NCBI GenBank assembly: GCA_014843695.1
Contig: CM026390.1
Span: forward strand, 53,782,121 to 53,846,120
DNA length: 64,000 nucleotides
Direction of reading: 5' to 3'
Source: Archivesica marissinica
Taxonomy: Eukaryota; Mollusca; Bivalvia; Venerida; Vesicomyidae
Under the pieces are notes generated by a model that had not been told where the DNA came from, did not search any database, and was given only the letters and a program-made list of their open reading frames with translations. The position numbers were made by a program, and so were the translations under genes. This document shows, piece by piece, positions 57,492 through 64,000 of this stretch. Within the stretch, counting starts at the first letter, position 1; each line of letters opens with the position of its first letter.

Positions 57492-58622
57492 TCCACTGGT
57501 AGGTAGTTGTATATCTACAGTTTGGTACGATGACTCTCCATGGTACGTAGTTGTATATCTACAGTTTGGTACGATGACTCTCCATGGTAGGTAGTTGTAT
57601 ATCTACAGTTTGGTACGATGACTCTCCATGGTAGGTAGTTGTATATCTAGTTTGGTACGGTGACTCTCCATGGTAGGTAGTTGTATATCTACAGTTTGGT
57701 ACGATGACTCTCCATGGTAGGTAGTTGTATATCTACAGTTTGGTACGGTGACTCCCTATGGTAGGTAGTTGTATATCTACAGTTTGGTACGGTGACTCCC
57801 TATGGTAGGTAGTTGTATATCTAGTTTGGTACGGTGACTCTCCATGGTAGGTAGTTGTATATCTAGTTTGGTACGGTGACTCTCCATGGTAGGTAGTTGT
57901 ATATCTACAGTTTGGTACGGTGACTCCCTATGGTAGGTAGTTGTATATCTAGTTTGGTACGGTGACTCGCCATGGTAGGTAGTTGTATATCTAGTTTGGT
58001 ACGGTGACTCTCCATGGTAGGTAGTTGTATATCTACAGTTTGGTACGGTGACTCGCTATGGTAGGTAGTTGTATATCTACAGTTTGGTAAGGTGACTCCA
58101 TGGCAGGTAGTTATATCTACAGTTTGGTACGGTGACTCCCTATGGTAGGTAGTTGTATATCTACAGTTTGGTACGGTGACTCGCTATGGTAGGTAGTTGT
58201 ATATCTACAGTTTGGTACGGTGACTCCATGGTAGGTAGTTGTATATCTACAGTTTGGTACGGTGACTCGCTATGGTAGGTAGTTGTATATCTACAGTTTG
58301 GTACGGTGACTCGCTATGGTAGGTAGTTGTATATCTACAGTTTGGTACGGTGACTCGCTATGGTAGGTAGTTGTATATCTAGTTTGGTATGGTGACTCTC
58401 CATGGTAGGTAGTTGTATATCTAGTTTGGTACGGTGACTCTCCATGGTAGGTAGTTGTATATCTAGTTTGGTACGGTGACTCTCCATGGTAGGTAATTGT
58501 ATATCTACAGTTTGGTACGGTGACTCTCCATGGTAGGTAATTGTATATCTACAGTTTGGTACGGTGACTCTCCATGGTAGGTAATTGTATATCTACAGTT
58601 TGGTAAGGTGACTCGCTATGGT
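57492..58622. repeat. 44/41-bp minisatellite
   Basis: About 26 units of GGTAGGTAGTTGTATATCTA, CAGTTTGGTACGGTGACTCT, CCAT. A 41-bp form lacks CAG after TCTA. It abuts the 27-bp array almost without spacer. Confidence 0.94.
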
Positions 58623-58956
58623 ATCACGCGCTACGTCATGGTTTATTGCAGATTTAACCATGGTAAATTCCTTCTATGCGTATACATACAAATTTTTTAT
58701 GTCCAGTACATATCTGTATATCCCATTTAATGATGTTCATGAAACTTGTGTCAACTGTTTGTTACATTGAGAGACATACAAAACCCATGTTCCTACCACA
58801 TGCTTTCAAGGTCACGCTTATTGGTTCAAGTCAAATAACATTCTCTGTGTTCATTCATATCTCCTAAACTCCTGGAATGATGTTCATGAAACTTGGGTCA
58901 AATATTAATCATTAATCCTGCTGATTCACCATATGTACCGATAGTTCTTCTTTTTT
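58623..58956. other. Unique sequence between arrays and SINE
   Basis: No gene is recognised. TGATGTTCATGAAACTTG occurs twice (about 58730 and 58877) around related text, a small internal duplication. Confidence 0.4.
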
Positions 58957-59172
58957 TAAAACTTTATTTATTTTACAAAGATTGCGAAGCAAGTTTTAAC
59001 AACTTATATTAATCACTCTCGTTGGTGCGGATGAAAGCGTATATGTGGTCATTCGTGTGGGAGGAAACCGGAGTACCCGGAGAAAACCCACCTGTCCGAT
59101 CTGGTGACCACCGTACCATCTCACATACTTCTTGGTCTGAGGATCGAACCCAGGTTGCATTGGTAAGAAGCG
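58957..59172 (-). mobile_element. tRNA-derived SINE family D, full copy
   Basis: Tail AAAACTTTATTTATTTTACA, AACTTATATTAATCACTCTC and body CCGGAGTACCCGGAGAAAAC, then the B-box region GGATCGAACCCAGGTTGCAT at the right. Confidence 0.87.
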
Positions 59173-59286
59173 ATAATTCTTAATATGGACATGATTTTAT
59201 AGTTGAATGGGACGTATGTTAATCGACTTATGGTGATAGATCTAGTTTTATATTGGATTAATATAGTTGCATATACATATACCATG

Positions 59287-59495
59287 TGACGTCCGTGGTC
59301 CAGTGGTAGAGCGTCAGATTTGGAATCGAACGGTCCCGGGTTTGATACTCGGTCAAACCACGTATGTAGTGTCATTGAGCAAGGCACCTCACACACATTG
59401 CTTAGTACTGGTTAACCACTTAGGTCGGCTAAGCCTGCCCAGGAAAACATGTCTAGGTCCCCACAAGGGGTTTGACATTAATGGAGCATACATAC
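59287..59495 (+). mobile_element. tRNA-derived SINE family A, copy 4
   Basis: Head GTGACGTCCGTGGTCCAGTG with GTCCCGGGTTTGATACTC; body TTGAGCAAGGCACCTCACAC; tail GGAGCATACATACATACATA. It lies just beyond the ATPAF2 3' end. Confidence 0.87.
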
Positions 59496-59576
59496 ATACA
59501 TATACCGGTACATTTATATTGCAACTCGGATAGCTCCTAACTACTAAATCAACATTCGCTTGAAGCTTTATAAAAA

Positions 59577-59582
59577 TTTATT
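59577..59582 (-). terminator. ATPAF2 poly(A) signal candidate
   Basis: AATAAA on the minus strand begins 17 nt after the stop codon, predicting a very short 3' UTR. Confidence 0.65.
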
Positions 59583-59598
59583 TTTCTAAAAGTATAAA

Positions 59599-59736
59599 TT
59601 AAGCGAACATGTGTTTTTTGCTAGCCACTGTAGTTTCATTGGACCAGTGTACAAACAATGCAGCTGCTGATAGTCTACTTCTCAGCTCTAGAATATCCAA
59701 ATCATGGTACCATTCTACGTTGCCCCATGTCTCTAT
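59599..59736 (-). CDS. ATPAF2: ATPAF2 terminal exon
   Basis: 45 codons and TAA (59599-59601). The acceptor is ATATGTTTTCAG. It begins IETWGNVEWYHDLDILELRS. Entry phase 0. Confidence 0.92.
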   Translation of the reverse strand: METWGNVEWYHDLDILELRSRLSAAALFVHWSNETTVASKKHMFA

Positions 59737-62700
59737 CTGAAAACATATAATAGAGAGCATACTGTAGGCAAAATGAGCAGATAACAAACAGGGTTCATTC
59801 TATGTCAGAATTTTTGGGAGAAGTGAGAAAGGGCGTGATTGCGTCCTTAAATGGCGTTATTTAATAAATTTCAACAAAATATTGTTAAAATGCACAGTAT
59901 GATCATTAAATACAACATTATAATAGAAGGAGTGCTTTATAATGGACAAGTGTTTCTTACTGGCCAGTACAACCATTAAATACAATATTATAATAGAAGG
60001 AGTGCTTTATAATGGGCCAGTGTATCTTACTGGACAACATTACATACAACATTATAATAGAAGGAGTGCTTTATAATGGGCCAGTGTATCTTACTGGACA
60101 CCATTACATACAACATTATAATAGAAGGAGTGCTTTATAATGGGCCAGTGTATCTTACTGGACACCATTACATACAACATTATAATAGAAGGAGTGCTTT
60201 ATAATGGGCCAGTGTATCTTACTGGACACCATTACATACAACATTATAATAGAAGGAGTGCTTTATAATGGGCCAGTGTATCTTACTGGACACCATTACA
60301 TACAACATTATAATAGAAGGAGTGCTTTATAATGGGCCAGTGTATCTTACTGGACACCATTACATACAACATTATAATAGAAGGAGTGCTTTATAATGGC
60401 CCAGTGTATCTTACTGGGCAACATTAAATACAACATTTGAATAGAAGGAGTGCTTTATAATGGCCCAGTGTATCTAACTGGACAACATTTTGTATGAAAA
60501 TTGTAAAATAAAATATTATATAAACAAAATTTTTAGGGAGAGGTGGGATCCCCAGAGGGCGAAGTCCAGGTCCCTAGTGCAACTAGGGTGTTCATCTGTA
60601 CCCAAGACAATGCCTGTAGAGACTCCTGGGGGTCTTCCTTCGCCCCTTAAATTTAAATTTTCAGAAGGGCAGTTAATCTGCCACTACTAGTGTGTTCATC
60701 TGTACCCGAGACAATGCCTGTAGAGATTCCTGGGGTCTTCATTCACCTATACAGTACCTGTAAACTGTAATATACCGGTATTTGTACCCACTAATACATA
60801 CTTGAAAGTCTTGTTCCACTCTGGAAAGTTGAACACATCTCTCTACGGTGATATACTTGTCCATCAAGGCCAGCACCAATACTAGAGACTTAACTGCTTC
60901 AACTGCATAGATGTACCCTGAACATATGATCATAATTATAGATTTAGACATACATGTACAGTGAAACCTGTGTTAGTGGTCACCTCCATTAAGCAGCCAA
61001 CCTGTATTAAGCAGCAACTTTCCAGATTCCCAATATGATGTTTCATCATACATTTGTCCTCTATTAAGCATCCACCTGTGCTAAGCAGCCACATTCTGTG
61101 ATTCCCTTGGCTGGTTGCTTAAGACAGGTTTGACTGTAGTGGTACAGTGAAACCTGTGTTAGTTAAGCAGCCAACCTGTATTAAGCAGCCATTTTCCAGA
61201 TTCCCAATATGTTGTTTTATTATACATTTAACCTCTATTAAGCATCCACCTGTGCTAAGCAGCCACTTTCTGTGATTCCCTTGGCTGGTTGCTTAAGACA
61301 GGTTTGACTGTAATGATAACCTGCTACTAAATCATTCTTGAATTCGCTCAGTGGTTTGTCAACAGTTAGTATAAACAAATCTAGCTAAATAGTACCAGAG
61401 TACCAAGAAAGTACGGTGGTGTAGTCCATGTTCACTTGGCATAATAGGAGCCCCAAAGGTTAAATCCAGCTTCTGACGCCAATTATCGACTTCAATGTAC
61501 TATACAGTCAGTCCCACCTACCCATTGGAACCTCGTTTATTAGCTCATATTATAAGTGCACGTACATTTATTCAAAGTTATACCATCATAATATCAAGAT
61601 AACGTTATGTTTAAACTTTATTTATTTTACAACGATTGCGAAACAAGTTCTAACAACTTATATTAATCACTCTCGTTGGTGCAGATGAAAGTGTAAATGT
61701 GGTCATTCGTGTGGGAGGAAACCGGAGTACCCGGAGAAAACCCACCTGTACGATCTGGCGACCACCGTACCATCTCACATACATCCCGGTCCGAAGATCG
61801 AACCCGGGTTGCATTGCTGCGCTAATAACATTATGTAGGGAGGGGGAAACACTATTTTATTTTTCCGATTTATTTGGCCTAAAGGCCTATCAGTATCAGT
61901 AGCATCACTGCGAGTTTCTCCATACACCACAATACAATTTCTCCAAGAAACGCGTTTTGCATTATGGCCTATGGGAAAAATAAAAAGGTTGCCCTCCTAA
62001 TTTGTTCTAATACTGTACTAGCCTTACCAAAGAGTGCCCAGTCACTATGTGACTCCATGTGTCGTGTTAATGTGTGGATTGTTTCTGGAGGAAGGTCTGG
62101 ACTGCATACAATACTGTGAGTAACAGGAACCTCTATCTCATATCTGTAATACATGACAGTGTAACGTACAATACCTTCGAGAAATAAATACCTGTTTATA
62201 TAATAAATTATGGCATCTGTAAGTGTTCGATTGTTTCCCTTACATCAGAGTGACATGGATTGTTTCCCTTACATCATAGAGTGACATGGATTGTTTCCCT
62301 TACATCATATAGTGACATGGATTGTTTCCCGTACATCATATTGTGACATAGGTTGTTTCCCTTACATCATATACTGACATGGGGTGTTTCCCTTACATCA
62401 TAGTGACATGGGTTGTTTCCTTTGCATTATAAAAAAATAGTATAGTGGCATAGATTATTTCCCTTGCATCATATAGTGGCATGGATTGTTTCCCTTATAT
62501 CATATAGTGACATGGATTGTTTCCCTTACATCAAAGAGTGACATGGATTGTTTCTCTTACATCATGTAGTGATATGGGTTGTTTCCCTTACATAATATAG
62601 TGACATGGGTTGTTTCCCTTACGTCATAAAAATATAGTGGTATGGATTGTTTCCCTTACATTATACGGTGACATGACTTGTTTCCCTAACATCATATAGT

Positions 62701-64000
62701 GGCATGGATTGTTTCCCTTACATCATATAGTGCCATGGATTGTTTCCCTTACATCATATAGTGGCATGGATTGTTTCCCTTACATCATATAGTGACATGG
62801 ATTGTTTCCCTTACATCATATAGGGACATGGATTATTTCCCTTACATCATATAGGGACATGGATTATTTCAATTACATCATATAGTGGCATGTATTATTC
62901 CCCTCACATCTTACAGTATGGATTGTTTCCCTTACATCATATAGTGGCATGGGTTGTCTCCCTGTCAACATATACCGACATGTATATCATCAGATTTCAA
63001 TATCAGATCACATTCACAAGTCAACTTGACTTCATATTGATAATTTCTATACACTGTATAATGTGGTCACACTCCCCATGGAGAGAGAGAGATGGAGTGA
63101 GAGAGGGATAGATACACATCGTTTCTATCCACTGTACAATGGGGTCCCACTCCCCAGGGGGAGGAAGCCAGAGAGGGGGTACATACCTTGCTTCTATCCA
63201 CTGTACAATGAGGTCCCACTCCCCAGGGAGATATAGAGGGGGAGGGAGCCAGAGAGGGGGGCACATACCTTGCTTCTATCCACTGTACAATGGGGTCCCA
63301 CTCCCCAGGAAGATATAGAGGGGGAGGGAGCCAGAGAGGGGGGCACATACCTTGCTTCTATCCACTCTACAATGGGGTCCCACTCCCCAGGGAGAGATAG
63401 AAGGGGGAAGCTAGAGAGGAAGGCACATACCTTGCTTCTATCCACTGTACAATGGGGTCCCACTCCCCAGGGAGACATAGAGGGGGGAGCCAGAGAGGGA
63501 GGTACATACCTAGCTTCAATCCACTGTACAATGTGGTCCCACTCCCCAGGGAGACATAGAGGGGGGAGCCAGAGAGGGAGGTACATACCTAGCTTCAATC
63601 CACTGTACAATGGGGTCCCACTCCCCAGGGAGAGATAGGGGGAGGGAGCCAGAGAGGGAGGCACATACCTTGCTTCTATCCACTGTACAATGGGGTCCCA
63701 CTCCCCAGGGAGACATAGAAGGGGAGAGCTAGAGAGGGAGGTACATACCTAGCTTCTATCCACTGTACAATGGGGTCCCACTCCCCAGGGAGACATAGAG
63801 GGGGAGGGAGGCACATACCTTGCTTCTATCCACTGTACAATGGGGTCCCACTCCCCAGGGAGACATAGAGGGGGAGGGAGGCACATACCTTGCTTCTATC
63901 CACTGTACAATGGGGTCACACTCCCCAGGGAGAGATAGAGGGGAGGGAGGCACATACCTTGCTTCTATCCACTGTACAATGGGGTCCCACTCCCAGGGAA
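59599..64000 (-). CDS. ATPAF2: ATP synthase F1 assembly factor 2 (ATPAF2/ATP12), C-terminal part
   Basis: Minus-strand exons 62028-62143, 60802-60917 and 59599-59736 join in frame to YEIEVPVTHSIVCSPDLPPE, TIHTLTRHMESHSDWALFGY, IYAVEAVKSLVLVLALMDKY, ITVERCVQLSRVEQDFQIET, WGNVEWYHDLDILELRSRLS and AAALFVHWSNETTVASKKH, followed by MFA and a stop. The order of LKSxVLxLxLxD-, LSRxEQ-, WGNxEWxHD- and ELRxR-type motifs matches the ATP12 family C-terminus. ATPAF2 is a mitochondrial matrix chaperone that binds the F1 alpha subunit during ATP synthase assembly. The exon before 62143 should encode EWDPIVQWIEAR; that sequence appears only inside an exon-derived array at 63046-64000, and the true exon and N-terminus probably lie right of the window. 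It is convergent with DRC3. Confidence 0.92.
59905..60490. repeat. 64-bp minisatellite in last ATPAF2 intron
   Basis: About nine units of TTACATACAACATTATAATA, GAAGGAGTGCTTTATAATGG, GCCAGTGTATCTTACTGGAC, ACCA. The first interval is 70 bp; later ones are 64. Confidence 0.93.
60585..60740. repeat. Two-copy direct repeat
   Basis: GTGTTCATCTGTACCCAAGA, CAATGCCTGTAGAGACTCCT occurs at about 60589 and, with small changes, at about 60690. It is near the donor side of the ATPAF2 exon at 60802 but carries no exon sequence. Confidence 0.7.
60802..60917 (-). CDS. ATPAF2: ATPAF2 penultimate exon
   Basis: 116 nt. Acceptor ATGTTCAG, two bases completing Gly, then YIYAVEAVKSLVLVLALMDK to EQDFQ; donor GTATGT. 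Exit phase 0. Confidence 0.92.
60957..61138 (-). mobile_element. TACAGTCAAACCTGT MITE
   Basis: TACAGTGAAACCTGTGTTAG to AAGACAGGTTTGACTGTA, with repeated AAGCAGCCA. It sits almost end to end with the next copy. Confidence 0.8.
61143..61312 (-). mobile_element. TACAGTCAAACCTGT MITE, tandem neighbour
   Basis: Same ends as the 60957 copy, shorter by deletion of GGTCACCTCC after GTTAG; about 95 percent alike by eye, so probably a tandem duplication. Confidence 0.8.
61608..61827 (-). mobile_element. tRNA-derived SINE family D, nearly full copy
   Basis: TTTAAACTTTATTTATTTTA, ACAACTTATATTAATCACTC, GGAGTACCCGGAGAAAACCC and AAGATCGAACCCGGGTTGCA. The head is truncated after TTGCTGCGCTAAT. Confidence 0.85.
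62028..62143 (-). CDS. ATPAF2: ATPAF2 antepenultimate exon
   Basis: 116 nt. Acceptor TATTACAG; the first base completes Arg. It encodes YEIEVPVTHSIVCSPDLPPE to HSDWALF; donor GTAAGG. Exit phase 1. Confidence 0.92.
62215..62965. repeat. 31-bp minisatellite in ATPAF2 intron
   Basis: About 24 units of TGGATTGTTTCCCTTACATC, ATATAGTGACA, with GTGGCA and short AAAAATATAGTGG variants. Confidence 0.93.
63046..64000 (-). repeat. 70-82-bp minisatellite made from an ATPAF2 exon end and its splice donor
   Basis: At least 12 units (TATCC word at 63126, 63195, 63277, 63359, 63439, 63518 and so on about every 70-82 bp to the edge). On the minus strand each carries a C/T-rich tract, then GGGGAGTGGGACCCCATTGT, ACAGTGGATAGAAGCAAG and the donor GTATGTGCC or GTATGTACC. 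The coding sense is GEWDPIVQWIEAR, which in phase joins the Y of the exon at 62143. The two leftmost units (63046-63140) have lost the donor. The true exon is likely beyond 64000. Confidence 0.88.

Noticed and set aside
63270..63953. Frames on both strands in the right-edge array as a novel protein
   Set aside because: They are repeat shadows of the ATPAF2 exon-derived array; only the short EWDPIVQWIEAR part is meaningful.

Overview
The window is eukaryotic nuclear DNA, best read as an invertebrate bilaterian, probably a mollusc. It has spliced genes with GT-AG introns, tRNA-derived SINEs, non-LTR retrotransposon remnants, hAT and TTAA-flanked elements, and very heavy tandem repetition: by my estimate about 38 kb of the 64 kb, including an exactly 1,000-base assembly gap. 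The mollusc call rests on the repeat families as I remember them and is inference; the gene calls rest on translated sequence.

Three protein genes are supported. (1) A TOM1/TOM1L2-like endosomal adaptor on the minus strand: start exon 11712-11769 and second exon 6944-7028, encoding the beginning of the VHS domain; the rest runs off the left edge. (2) A complete DRC3 (LRRC48) gene on the plus strand in ten coding exons from 18626 to 34198. The joined frame is 1,578 nt, 525 residues, and encodes a subunit of the axonemal nexin-dynein regulatory complex. One of its introns (26941-29100) looks like a minor-spliceosome AT-AC intron. (3) The C-terminal part of ATPAF2, the mitochondrial F1-ATPase assembly factor, on the minus strand: exons 62028-62143, 60802-60917 and 59599-59736, with the upstream exon lost in a repeat array at the right edge. 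The order and orientation (TOM1L2 minus, DRC3 plus, ATPAF2 minus) match human 17p11.2, so this is an old conserved neighbourhood. The proteins work in unrelated processes (endosomal sorting, ciliary motility, mitochondrial assembly).

Layout: 0-5 kb holds an hAT remnant and minisatellites in the TOM1-like intron or beyond. 5.2-11.8 kb is the TOM1-like 5' part. 11.8-18.6 kb is the divergent intergenic region with LINE and SINE remnants. 18.6-34.3 kb is DRC3. 34.9-58.6 kb is an almost unbroken run of three minisatellites, dominated by a 20.9-kb array of 27-bp units. 58.9-64 kb is ATPAF2.

The most striking pattern is that several minisatellites are made from pieces of coding exons with their splice sites. 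The end of TOM1-like exon 2 plus its GTAAGT donor is repeated about 30 times. The end of DRC3 exon 2 plus donor is repeated ten times. The end of DRC3 exon 4 is duplicated once. The acceptor region of DRC3 exon 10 is copied inside the preceding intron. The end of an ATPAF2 exon plus donor is repeated at least twelve times. In the cases where the genuine exon is visible, the extra copies lie in the intron, so one window shows repeated local capture of splice sites by tandem duplication in three adjacent genes. Most long open frames here are artefacts of repeat units whose length is a multiple of three.
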